Assembly: GCA_021399435.1 (NCBI GenBank)
Contig: JAJTUP010000002.1
Span: forward strand, 868,001-932,000
Source: Diaporthe sp. PMI_573
Taxonomy: Eukaryota; Ascomycota; Sordariomycetes; Diaporthales; Diaporthaceae
DNA length: 64,000 nucleotides
Direction of reading: 5' to 3'
Positions 47,046 to 57,851 of this stretch are shown here, one piece after another. The position numbers and the translations under genes were made by a program. Each line of letters starts with the position of its first letter. Within the stretch, counting starts at the first letter, position 1. Under the pieces are notes generated by a model. The model was not told where the DNA came from and did no database searches. It saw nothing but the letters and a program-made list of their open reading frames with translations.

Positions 47046-47749
47046 ATGAGATTCACACCTGCCATCATCGTCGCTGCTTTCTGCAGCCTTGCCACAGCTG
47101 CTCCGGCGGCAAAGGTAAGAGTATGCAATATGGACCTCACGAATTTGTGAAGGTTTCTCCATCAGAACCATGTTACAGATTTTCTTTCTAACACCTGTTG
47201 ATATCTTAGGCCGTTGCCCGTGCTGCCTCGGAGGCCGTTGAGGACTATGTGATCCCCATCGACAAGCGCAGCGAGGCTGTCGAGGACTACGTGATTCCAA
47301 TTGACAAGAAGCGTGGCGAGGCTGTGGAAGACTACGTGATTCCCATCGACAAGCGCAGCGAGGCCGTTGAGGACTATGTGATCCCCATCGACAAGAAGCG
47401 TGGCGAGGCCGTGGAGGACTACGTTATCCCCATTGACAAGAAGCGTGGCGAAGCTGTTGAGGACTACGTGATTCCTATCGACAAGCGCAGCGAGGCAGTT
47501 GAGGACTATGTCATTCCTATTGACAAGAGGGGTGAAGCTGTCGAGGACTACGTTATCCCCATTGACAAGAAGCGTGGCGAGGCTGTGGAAGACTACGTGA
47601 TTCCTATCGACAAGCGCAGCGAGGCAGTTGAGGACTATGTCATTCCTATTGACAAGAAGCGTGGCGAGGCCGTGGAGGACTACGTTATCCCCATTGACAA
47701 GAAGCGGGGCGAGGCTGTCGAGGACTACGTTATCCCTATTGACAAATAA
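47046..47749 (+). CDS. phomA: Phomopsin-type RiPP precursor peptide
   Basis: Exon 47046-47114 codes the signal peptide (about residues 1-19, ending LATAA) plus APAAK. A 95-base intron (GTAAGA...TTTCTAACACC...CTTAG) follows, then exon 47210-47749. The 202-residue product carries twelve copies of the core YVIPID, each preceded by EAVED and separated by KRS, KKRG or KRG linkers, ending YVIPIDK. YVIPID is the known core of phomopsin A, an antimitotic hexapeptide mycotoxin. The precursor should enter the secretory pathway and be cut after the dibasic sites by a Kex2-type protease; UstYa oxidases, tyrosinases and the methyltransferase then modify the core. All cores are identical, so only one peptide backbone is encoded. 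Confidence 0.97.
47231..47746 (+). repeat. In-frame tandem repeat of the precursor core units
   Basis: Twelve units of 42-45 bases (EAVEDYVIPID plus linker). Linker order is KRS, KKRG, KRS, KKRG, KKRG, KRS, KRG, KKRG, KRS, KKRG, KKRG, then K and stop. The last nine linkers read as three blocks of three, and a 57-base stretch beginning at 47471 recurs 129 bases later at 47600, so three-unit blocks were duplicated recently. Confidence 0.93.
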
Positions 47750-48394
47750 GCGATCGGGGAAACTATGTACTGCCTAGCGGGGAAACTCTGTTTTCCTCCT
47801 ATCTTGGTTGGCCTTCTGGGTTGGAACAAATCTCGAGCTGTCTTCGCGCGAGAACATGGATTGTTACTTGGGTCCACGCTCCCTACATATTCTGGTCAAT
47901 AGGACCCCGTCATTCCTTCCAAGGTCTTTATTTTCTCATGCAACATTGACTCCCTGATTTGCCATCATAATAAATGGAGAGTAATAATTGGTGCACAGTG
48001 GTCAGCTGATATCGAATATTCTTCTGCTCAAGTCTTGTTGCGCAGTTATGTAACGGGTCGGGGCTCCATTTGACATAACTTCGAATAATAGAACATAGAA
48101 ATCAAGATGCCCAGTTCCTCAGGCTAAAGTTCGAACTGCCAGAGTCTAATTCATAGAAGCCGAAAAGCCCGCAGAAGATGTTTCCATCTTACAGCAGTTT
48201 GCATGTACTACTAAAAAGTGTATGTACTGCTCGGCAATTATACTAAGACAAAATCGAGTCAGGGTAAGTGGCTTTACCATGACTTTCCTAAATTGCATCA
48301 CCAATAAATGCACCGGGAGTTGATATGAAGTTTTGGATGGTGAACGTGAATGTAATATTTTCTTGCGAACTATTGGAGCGCATTCAACAAATTA
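47750..48394. other. Intergenic between converging precursor and UstYa genes
   Basis: 3' regions only. No gene, motif or RNA is seen. Confidence 0.5.
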
Positions 48395-49296
48395 TTACCC
48401 ATGAATGACCTGTCTGTCACCCGCCCTGTGGTCAGTTGCGAACTTGAATATGGCCTCATGATCCCTGCACTTATGCTCGTAGCCCCATCCCGTGCTCCCA
48501 AAATTGTCCGGCGGTGCTTGAAGCCACTCCAGTGTTGTATCTGAATGGCACATGATAGCCTGGCGCAGATAATCCCAGCAATGTGACAAATGCACCACGT
48601 TCACCTCATCCAAATTGCCAGACTTGGCAGAGAAATAACCCGCCCGTGTCATGTACTGAGGCGCGAATGTCAGTTGCTATGTTGTCTCACGACCGCTTCA
48701 CGTATCGAGGGGTAATGGATGGCTCCTGTGCTTACGAGACAATGCAGTTGATGGAAAACTGACACCAGAGCGCTTTGCTTTGGCAGAGACTGGTCGAGGC
48801 CAGGCGTATCTAGTATGGCTGTCTCATTGTGGATTTCGATCCAGCCTTTACCCACTGAGACAGATAGATACACAGTCAGTGTAATCGAATTGAATATAAG
48901 CAAGGTTTGAATCAACTCACTGGGGATAAGATTTGTCCAAGCAGCTTCTGACTTTGGCCCGGGCTCTCCACCGTATATATCCACATACTGGAACACTCTC
49001 GACTCGTAACGCTCAGGCGGCGCCCATGACGGCAACCAATTCGGCTCGAGGGTCTTCTTCTGACAGAGAATGGTGAAAATTGCAACAATGAAAGCGAGGT
49101 TGCTCAGCGAGAGTATGCAAATCGCGTAAAAGGAACGGGTGCGGCGGACTTTGCGGGCCCCATTTTCACCGCTTCTCTTCTTCTCGCCCAAGTGCATAGT
49201 CTCAAGCAACGAGTCTCTCTCTTCATCCTCAACCTCAGTCAGGGAAGACCGGGAAGGAGAAGTGCTCCTAGACTTCTTGCTTGAGAACTCATTCAT
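48395..49296 (-). CDS. UstYa-family (DUF3328) oxidase, copy 4
   Basis: Three minus-strand exons, 49296-48921, 48854-48736 and 48655-48395, give 251 residues. A basic, Ser-rich cytosolic tail of about 55 residues precedes a membrane anchor (about 57-76). The motifs are HQLHC (160-164) and HLSHCWDYLRQAIMCHSD (HLSHC 187-191), followed by the YEHKCRDHEAIFKF block. Introns are 66 and 80 bases with consensus ends. The ATG at 49296 is used because the upstream in-frame extension begins only with TTG. It lies next to the precursor gene and is head-to-head with the S41 peptidase. Confidence 0.9.
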
Positions 49297-49485
49297 TGTT
49301 GCTGTGGTGACACGTCTGTCAGATTTTGGCAGGGGTTGAGGTAGCAAGAATCAGTCGAGTCCTACTCTGGAGCCTTTGAATGTTCAGGCTCGCAACTTCG
49401 GAAAGCTCGTGTGCCATCGATACCCGAGTACATCAGTCAAGTCTGTATGGGAAGTGGCATGTCGGCTACGTGGGGGCGACCTTTG

Positions 49486-49540
49486 TTTGGCGCCTGAGTC
49501 GGGCGACCAGCGCCGAGGTGAGGCGCTGCAGTAGGCGCGC
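49486..49540. promoter_or_regulatory. Cluster motif in the UstYa copy 4/S41 peptidase promoter
   Basis: TTTGGCGCCTGA with a core at 49489-49494, followed by the half sites CAGCGCCGAG, AGGCGCTG and TAGGCGCGC (to 49540). It lies about 190 bases from the UstYa start and 340 from the peptidase start. Confidence 0.6.
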
Positions 49541-49832
49541 ATTACGTACCCAAACGCTTCCCTTGTGCTACCAATAGCCAAGGAGGCAGCTTCTGTTCGC
49601 GTTATGGTAGGAAAAGTTCTGTTTCTTGGCATAGCCAATTCGGTTTAGCTTTGGGTATTACGGTTGATCAGGCGTTCTAGCGAGGTCTCCTCCTACCGCA
49701 CAGCTGGTGACAGGTAGCGCAAGGGGGTACTGAAGTCCTAGGCGGACTGCATTCTGCTCTATAGATCTCATCCTAGGTAATGAAAACTCGAGTTCTCAAT
49801 TCTCTCCGAAGTGATTGTAAGAACCGTTTGTT

Positions 49833-52093
49833 ATGTCTTCTTATCTGTCCAAGAAGTTATTCCTGCTAGGCGTTGTTATCGGGTTCCCTTCTGTGTTGTC
49901 CTCGCCTTGTGCCGAAATAGCCACGAAATTTGGTACCTGGAAATCTGAAGGAGGTAAGGAGTCCAGCAAGTTTCAGCGGAATTTGAATCTGATCAATTGT
50001 CGATGGCATGCCCAGGTCACGGTGACTTCAATGGCATTGGAGGAGGTCTAGCTTATGATTGCCTGCGTTCAATGCCAATAGACCAGAACTTGGCCCTGGC
50101 ATTTCTGGAACAGTATACGGTCTACTTACAATTTCAATCTACAATTGTAACCCTCAAGAGTAGGTCTCCTTTCTATCGTATGGCCCGGCATTGAACTGAA
50201 GCTCAAAATCTTTGTCTAGATGCTCCAAATTCTTACATTTCCCCTACGGTAGATCTCTGGGATGGATTGGACCGAATTCGAAAGGAGCTCATCAGTGGCG
50301 CCTTCTCCAGCCAATACTTTTTTGATAACTCTTTGAATCGACTCATATCCCAAGCAAATGACGGCCATCTTCAGGTTGGCCTCTGCTCACGGGAGATATT
50401 TCGTTTCCAGCATGGGGTTCCGCTGACATCAATATCACGGGACGGGTTAGAGCTGCCGCAGCTTTACGTCTACTCCGACGCTGTTCTCATGCACGAGGGT
50501 CAGGCGGATGATTTATCCCCTATCGTGGAGATCAACGGCTTAGATGCCGACTATTATCTCCAGTCCAGGATCGCAGTGACTCTTGGGTACCAAGACCCAG
50601 ACGCCAGATACAACTCCCTATTCCCCTCGCCCGTAGCAGGTTTCACGGGCACGTACTCAGGAGGCGCTTGGGCCTCAAAGTCAGGAGAATGGCCCGGGAG
50701 CGCTATCTTGACAATCAAGTTTGCCAATGGAACAAAATTGGAGGTAAAGCCAACAGCAACCTGGCCTGCGGTCAACGGGCCCATGGATTATACCAGTGGT
50801 CAAGCTTTGTTTGAAGCCGCATGTGTCCCAAATGCCAGCTCAAAGTACGTATTTGGATCCTTCCCTGGCATGTATCTTGGCCCGCCAGCCTTTGAACTCC
50901 CTGTAAGCGGGCCTAGTGCTTTTCCCGCGCCCGACATAGAGGACTCCAGCGGGGTTGTCAGACTTTATTCCCTCGAAAACGCCGCACAGCACGATGTCGC
51001 CGTCCTTCAGATTACCAGTTTTCGTATCGGCGGAGGAGGCAGCCGGGAGTTCTCTGCAACTATCCGAAAATCCCTTGAATGTGCCTCGAGCGGGGGGAAG
51101 ACCAAATTGCTACTCGATCTGACCGGCAACGAGGGGGGAGATGTAATCCCGGGTTTCGACCTCTTTCGGATGCTTTTCCCCGATCAGCCTATCCAGTCTG
51201 CAACGAGGTTCCGATCGACGGAGCTCATGGATGTACTTGGCCAAGCATTTTCCGAAGCATACCAGAATGCAGATGCCGAGACGGGCCTGGACCCGCCGCT
51301 GTCTTTTCAAAACGCCGTTGGCCCAGACCAAAACGAGAATATATTTGCTTCTTGGAAGGACCTTTTTGGGCCAGAGTCGAACACTGAAGGCGACAATATG
51401 TCTAACGCGTATGCGGTCTTCAACCTCAACACCGCATCCAGAATGGACAATCCTATTAGCGGGTACGGCTCTGTCAGCCTTGCACCGAAGACCAGGTTGT
51501 TCAACCCACAAGATATAGTGGTAGTGACTGACGGCCGCTGTGCCTCTACCTGCGCCATCGTTGTGGGGCTTCTACAGGCTCAAGGTGTACGCACCCTAGC
51601 CTTTGGAGGGCGCCCACGCCACGCTCCAATGCAGGCTGTAGGTGGAGTAAAGGGTGGCCAACGCTGGTCTCTGCGGACCATAAGTCGCCATATTCGAACG
51701 GCCAAAGAGCTACTCGTCAAGGAGTACGATTCTGCAGCACTGAAAGACAACTCAATCCGTCGACTGATTCTTGGACGCCTTTTCCAGCGACTGAAGGATA
51801 TAGAGCCCCCTTCTCTCCCTGCATTCCCGCGAAAGGAGGATGACTACCTGGAATGGGAGTTTGCGTTGCGCTTTGATACTTACGGCCAGAGTTCAGTCAA
51901 CTTCCGCAACGCTTATGTACCCGTCAATGAGACGACGCCCTGGCAATTCATCTATGAGGCGGCTGATTGTCGATTGTTCTTGACGCTGGAAAATGTGGAG
52001 GAACCAGGCAGTCGATGGGTCTCTGCTGCACGGGCAATGTTTGGTGAGAGGGGGGTCGGCCCCGGAACATGTGTCGGTGATGGAAGTGCGTAA
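49833..52093 (+). CDS. S41-family (CPAF-like) secreted peptidase
   Basis: Exons 49833-49953, 50016-50159 and 50220-52093 give 712 residues. A signal peptide (about residues 1-23) comes first, then a helical N-terminal region (AYDCLRSMPIDQNLALAFLEQ...), a PDZ-like middle part, and the S41 catalytic region with the nucleophile segment VVTDGRCASTCAIVVGLLQ near residue 530. Dikaritin clusters (ustP, phomP genes) encode S41 peptidases; they are thought to help trim the precursor after Kex2 cleavage, though this has not been read from the sequence. Both introns are consensus, and the frame links the signal peptide to the catalytic part only with this model. Confidence 0.87.
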
Positions 52094-52891
52094 TAAATGA
52101 CCTTACGATATCAGTACTCAATGATGAGTCCATCTCAAATATGCCGTGTACAGAAACATACACAGAAAGTCACAAGCTATGGGTGAATTTCCGCACGGTT
52201 ACTTGGGGGTCACTATCCTGTAGAATAATCCATTATGGACTATTTGTATTCTTTGAGTTCCTCTACTAAGCTGGAACGGCAACAAGTGTCCTATAGGACA
52301 AGGAACAATGTGTCTTATCGACGATAACAGAGAGATTCGCTATGCAAGGTTTCAAACAATGACTTTCCAATCTACTTCTACAAACCAGTGATCCTTCTAC
52401 TTTATATCTTCCTACTTCTTAATTTCTTCGTTCTTCATCTCCTCTATGGAACTGTTATTAAATCTAATTACTGCTAGTACATTAGACCGCTCGGCTAAAA
52501 GACTAGAATTTCCAGTTAATATTAGACATTCCTAGCAGTATATAAGACTCTTGCTGTTACAAGAACTTCCTATAGAATGATTTATTATATAACACTAGCT
52601 TAATCTGCTTAGGGCGAACCTCCTCTAGGAAAACATCCTATCGAAATAAATTAGTAGGATGCATCTGAATAACCTTGTGCTGGATAATATAGCATGCAAT
52701 ATTCGTGTCATTACGTGCAGCATAACTTGTCATGGGATTACTGAATATGCGTTGTGGGCTAAGCTCTTGATGGACAACTCTTGAGTGGGTAGATCGGCAA
52801 AGAACATTCATTCATTCCAGCTGCGTCGGCTGAGGTATCTATCCGGAACCAAAAGAAGCTGGCGGAGTCTCTTCCAAAATGAAATAGAAAA
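52094..52891. other. Intergenic with AT-rich, possibly RIP-mutated segment
   Basis: From about 52375 to 52690 the sequence is AT-rich, full of TA and CTAG words and free of long frames. This suggests a decayed transposon. No terminal repeats are visible. Confidence 0.4.
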
Positions 52892-53991
52892 TCACTCGTC
52901 CATAGCTCTATATTCCTCCATGAATTTCGTTATGGAATCCTGTGACCAAGTCAGCTGCTGAACATGTACCAAAGCACCCTCGGAATGTGCGTGATACCGA
53001 CCCATCGCTTGCATGTGTGCGGACTCCCGTAACCGTCGAAAATATTTCGATCGGGCCCCTGAGGCATTTCGACCTCCATCAGGCCCGCACATCGAATAGA
53101 CTGCTGCAAATAGTCGAAACAGTGTTTCGTGTGTTTCATTTTGAACCATTTCCCCCCCTTTTCATGTGCATGCTCATGGTTACCATGGCCAACCTCTTCT
53201 TCTAACTCAGCTTGATGGTCTGTCAGGTTGTAGTCGCCCAAGAGCACGCCGTAATAGATCTCGCGAATCATGATCTGCACGTCGACTTTCAGTTCTTCTT
53301 TTTCTCAGAGGCTTTCAACGCAAACTCAGGGAGACGGAGACAAACAAGGCAATGAAGTTGGTGAAACATAGAAATTCCATAGACCGCGCTGTTGGGATCA
53401 TCAGGCACGGGGCGCCCCGGGGGGAGGCCAAACTCTTCCTGAGGGTTTTGAAAATTCACAAAGCCTCTCGTCGCTGTTTCCGTGGTTACTTTAGCAACTA
53501 TATCTTGAGGGTTGCTCAACTCACGTCCAAGGAGCTCATCCCAAGCTTTATCCGATGTTGGGGACGGGGTAGATGCTGTACACGGCAGATTGTTACTCTA
53601 TGATAACGCCATTTAATCGTGATGCAACTTGCCGAAAAGATCGTTGGGCTTGAACACAGAGATTTCGGTTGGCACTTGATTTCGTCAAATTAGCACGAAG
53701 ATTCTTACTTCCAATAGAAACTAGACTCAGAATCGAAAAGCGAAATGTACTTTGAAGAAGCCTGTGAAGTCTGGCTTTTGGACTGTGCCAATCCGCGAGC
53801 CATGGCAGGCCCTGAGCCATTTTCAAGAGCAGAGCTCCGATAACAACCCCAAACAAAAAGCATCCCCCGTAGAATGTCCACCTATGTCTGTCTCGGCGCG
53901 TCCGCAAGAATTCGCGGGGTACATATTCGTCGCAACTTTGCCGGTCGTCTTCAGGGAGCCGTGCGTAATCTGGCTGCTTGGCGGCACCCAT
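52892..53991 (-). CDS. UstYa-family (DUF3328) oxidase, copy 5
   Basis: Four minus-strand exons: 53991-53709, 53575-53346, 53274-53002 and 52939-52892, for 277 residues. A membrane anchor lies at about residues 40-60. The motifs are HQLHC (166-170) and [15 protein letters not shown] (HTKHC 219-223), with a His/Glu-rich insert (190-210) between them. The last intron is inferred with an unusual GTCGGT donor, because it restores the family's C-terminal pattern HTCKRWDSITKF. The first junction (GTAAGA...GTACAG) is frame-consistent, but an alternative 3' splice site at about 53603 exists. It is the rightmost gene with the cluster motif. Confidence 0.82.
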
Positions 53992-55749
53992 ATCTAGTTC
54001 GATCCGGGAAGGCCAAGCGGATGGTAATGTGATACTCTATGACAGCAGTCAAAGCCCCATCCCTTGACCTAAAGAAATTCAAAATTTGCCGATTAGATGA
54101 CTTCGACCTGGCTGCACGTGCTCTGACAAATGCTAGTGCATTCCGAATATCGTCGCTAAACCGTCGCGCCTCCGAGGCGCGAGGTGCGCCAAACCAGGCG
54201 CTGCTATCTCCTTCCCTGTACGCTTACGTACCTAGGCAGGGACGGCAAATTTGGACGTAGCCTTCAGGTGATGAAGCAGCGTAGAATGAGTGAGCGTCAC
54301 ATCCCTCGATCATACAGCGACTGCTGTCCCTGCTCGTGCTTGCAGTCTCGAGTTGTTCGGTGAGCCTTATTTGGCAATACGGTCATCGTGCAGTAGACAC
54401 TTGCCGACCTCTGAATAGCATCCGACTAGCAGCAGTGGTAGAGGGCCTGGGAGGGGGCACAATGGGATATTCCACCAATCAATGATTTTCCAGAAGAGAC
54501 AGAAAAAAAGAGGGCACATGATCACGGTCGCATCGCGTTTTTTATCACATTTCTCGTTCGGTTGCTGCGTATGCTTCGATCAACGACGGGAAAGGAGTGG
54601 CCCTTCACTCGGCCGAAACCGAGATTAAGCTTACAAGAAGCAGAAGCGTTTGAGCCTATTCCAGCCACGTCGACGAGGGAATTACACGTTATACCACCAA
54701 GCTAGCTTCGAGGTGGCATCTCTGAGAGGCGGCTGCTTTCTGCGCTTGCAGGGGCTTCCAAGTCATTGAATTATGCCGAATGCCAAGGTCAGCCCGGTTG
54801 GGACGCATAAAAATCTCCCATGGGACGAAAAAGATCGAACCAGATGAAGGTTTCGAAATGCCGCGGCAATTCCCTGACGGTAGATACCATCAGCCCAAGA
54901 CACAGTAGCCCAATCTCGCAACTCAAGTATCAGGACCGCAAAGCATGGCCCCAAAGATGAGAACGGCTTCTTTTCCAAGTGCTGTCTCGGCGCGTCCAAA
55001 GTCTTTTCTGAACGTTTCACGTCTGAAGATTTAGGGGTGAGTAGCAAGGCCCCAAATGAGACTTCAGATGCCAAGCTGCGCCAATCGTGGTAGCTTCCTT
55101 TCGTGGGATGAAAAAGCAGCATACCGCTCTGTTGGCAGTCGGGGCTATCGTCATTTCCGTCAACGGTCGGGAATTTTATGACATCCCAGGGCAACATCGC
55201 TCTATTCTGTTCCCTTTTAAACATTCTCCCGCTTGCACGCTGGCATTAAGTGATGGTCTTATTACGGCTTGCGAGGGCCAATGGTCGCCCAGCCTCGCAA
55301 AACCTTACCTTAAACCAGCATAATTCTTGACGAGGCCTGCAAGGTGCTCCCTATCAGACTAGGGTCGCCAACACACAATGCAGTCTATTAGCCACAATGC
55401 TCCCAAAGAATTCGTTGTCGGCTGGGCCACTACCGGGACTAGCCGTCTTCCCTCAGCATTCTGATGTAGTATCGGACGCCCGCCGGCCTTCTAGGTGACC
55501 CTCACGTGGGGTCCTTGACAGCTTATCGTGGCGATCTATCAGACTTCTGACAACCTACGTTGTTCCCGTTGAAGTTATATCATTCCCAGTATAAATCAGC
55601 CAAGGTATTCCTTCAGTCTATATTGTACACGAATGCCTGGGCACGAGATTCAGGAATCTGGAACCGTACCAAGAGGGACTTGAAACGCATTCGGCAGTGC
55701 TACACCGACACACGCGGTGAGCGCGACCTTCGGTCAACCTGACGCGAGC
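53992..55749. other. Intergenic, right border of the RiPP cluster
   Basis: After the motif group at 54164-54203 there is 1.5 kb with no supportable gene, RNA or repeat. Confidence 0.5.
54164..54203. promoter_or_regulatory. Cluster motif half-site group upstream of UstYa copy 5
   Basis: Reads TCGCGCCTCCGAGGCGCGAG, then TGCGCCAAACC and AGGCGCTGC: four GCGCC/GGCGC half sites within 40 bases, about 175-210 bases upstream of the start. No exact GGCGCC, but the CGCCAAA element is present. Confidence 0.45.
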
Positions 55750-56650
55750 ATGAGGCCCACGACGATTACCTCCTTATCTGTTCTGGTATTTTCAGTATGT
55801 GGAAGTTCTCACCGAACCTTCCCTTGTACTGCATCATAGCTGACCACAGTCATTATTTCAGGCGTCTACCCAGGCGCAAGACGACGTGAATGCCGCTGCC
55901 GGTCTTCAGGAGGCCAAGTTCTGGCACCGTTGTCCAGACAAAGACGGCCTAGACCTAGGCGACGGCCTGCATGACTGCGATTGCACCCGCGATGGCAAGC
56001 CATGGTGGGACTGGTTCGGGAAAGAAACCTGCACTATGGTTGTCACGCAGACCGTTGGAGTTCCCGGGACCATTCCCGGGATACCAAACCCCGTCACTCC
56101 CGGATGCGATGAGAATGGCCACTGCACCGTGACCGTCACGCAAACAGTGAGCAACGGCGGCACTCCAGGCGTCCCTGTCACGACGACAGAGCAGCCAGGC
56201 CAGCCCTTCCCGACGCAGACCTTCCCGACACAAACACAACCGGGATTCACCCAGCCGACGCAGACGTTCGGCAACCCAACAACGACACCCGGGCAGCCTG
56301 GATTCCCTACCCAGACAAGCAGCTTCTTCTCATCTGTGATCTCCTCGGTATCCTCGAGCGTGTCTTCTATCGAGTCCCAAGCCAGCTCACGAATCTCGTC
56401 GGTCTACTCCGAGGCCAGCTCCGAGCTTAGCCGACTCACCTCGGAACTCGCGACCGCGACGGGGGCCGATCGCTCGAGCATCACATCAGAGATCGGCCGG
56501 TTGACCAGCTCCGCCGCATCGAGGGCCAGTTCCATCAGCAGCCAGGCGCGCACTTCGATCTTCCGGACGGGGGCGGCGGCTCCATTGCAGACGGTCGGGG
56601 TGGCCATGGGGGCCCTTTTCGGAGGGGTGGCTGTGCTGGCGAACTTTTAG
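55750..56650 (+). CDS. Predicted GPI-anchored Ser/Thr-rich cell-surface protein
   Basis: Exons 55750-55794 and 55862-56650 give 277 residues. The short first exon codes most of a signal peptide (MRPTTITSLSVLVFS), which continues over the 67-base intron. Mature residues 25-70 contain Cys/Trp-rich sequence (WHRCPDKDG, HDCDCTRDG, WWDWFGKETC). Thr/Pro/Gln-rich repeats (QTFPTQTQPGFTQ) follow, then a Ser-rich helical part, and finally a hydrophobic C-terminus with a small-residue site typical of GPI attachment. It is probably a cell-wall protein. No cluster motif is upstream. Confidence 0.75.
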
Positions 56651-56834
56651 GAGGTTTGCACAGACCACTGGTCGTGGTAATTAATCATTATACTCTTTTA
56701 ATAACCAGATATTGTTCCTTTGAATCGAACCACGTACATTGCCAGTGCTCGTTTCGTTGCGTGCAACCCCCAAGAATTGCACGGCACTATGTCAACATAA
56801 TGCTTCATAACAACCGCGAGGCCAACATCGGATT

Positions 56835-57851
56835 CTACCGTCTGCTGTCTCCTTGGAGTTCCATAGGCTGAGCCCACAACTCATATGGCCGTGATGTTGC
56901 CGAAGTCGACATTTCCGCGCAAGTATGAGGTGTGCCCATCGCGTGAGGGCGCCCATAGTCGACCGGTTGATACATCGCTTCTTCCGTGGGATTTGCCCGC
57001 GCTGGTTCGGACGCTGCTCTGGCATTCTTCCTCCCACGAATAAAGAATATGGCCAACAGAGCCACTAGAATAGCGACAACAAGTGCCACCCCAACCCCTA
57101 TCCCTGCAGCTGCACCAGTTGACAGCCCTCCCCGGGATGATGATTCTGAAGGGGTTGATGATTCTGAAGGGGATGGCCTTGTCAAAGAGGATGAGGAAAG
57201 ATCCTCTGTCACGGTAGCCGCGTCAGTGGTGGTGGTGGTGTTCGGTGCCACTGCATTTTCCGTTCGGCTTGTGGTTGGGTAAGTCTGTGTGACGGTCAGT
57301 GAAGGGACGTATTATAATCTAATAGTCCGAAAGAATCTCACATTGCTGGTCGAGTATCCGTCATCTCCTATGGTACTTAAGCTGGTGAATGTGAAATGCT
57401 CGCCTGACTGCGCCGGTGTAATGTTCGAGTCCATAGCCATCAAGCCGGAGTCCAGCACGTTCAACCGCCAATTCGACCCGTTGGCAAGGTTGAAAAAGTA
57501 ATACGTCCCATCCCCCCATGGCTCGATTTTCCAAAACATAGAGTCATCAGTGACGTTGTAATTAGCGATTATGGGCACCGTGTAACCGGTTATAGAAGAC
57601 TGTTCACCGTCGCCCTTCCCGGCTGCAGCAGCCAGGTAGCGGTTTGGGCCTCCATCTTTACACCGCAGTAGGTACACGGAAGAGTTGTGAGGGTATAACT
57701 GCCAACTCTGCCCCTGAGTACCGGTGTTGGTTTCTTGATAGAATACTGCGCCAGTAAGGCTGTCCACAAGCGAGGTGCCAAGTAGGGAGGATCCTGAGAA
57801 TTTTGCCACGTTGACCTGGTACCACATGTTGTCGTCAAAGTTGAGAGACAT
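56835..57851 (-). CDS. Single-pass membrane protein with ricin-like beta-trefoil
   Basis: Minus-strand exons 57851-57342 and 57284-56835 (57-base intron, phase 0) give 319 residues. Residues 1-165 look like a ricin-type lectin domain (WYQVNVAKFSGSSLL, GQSWQLYPHNSSVYLLRCK, MFWKIEPWGDGTYYFFNLANG), with the repeated W/L/G pattern of a beta-trefoil. A Ser/Thr-rich stalk (170-215), one membrane helix (about 222-245) and a basic cytosolic tail follow. There is no signal peptide, so the helix probably acts as anchor. A carbohydrate-sensing or adhesion role is a guess. The ATG at 57851 is chosen because the upstream extension is not conserved-looking. Confidence 0.72.

Noticed and set aside
47231..47746. 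Regular repeats that could be read as a CRISPR-like or satellite array
   Set aside because: The repeats are in frame, differ by synonymous changes and code a known peptide core behind a signal peptide; this is a eukaryotic gene.
56700..56735. Sequence resembling a tRNA B-box (GGTTCGATTC on the minus strand)
   Set aside because: No T-stem pairing and no acceptor, D or anticodon arms can be built around it.
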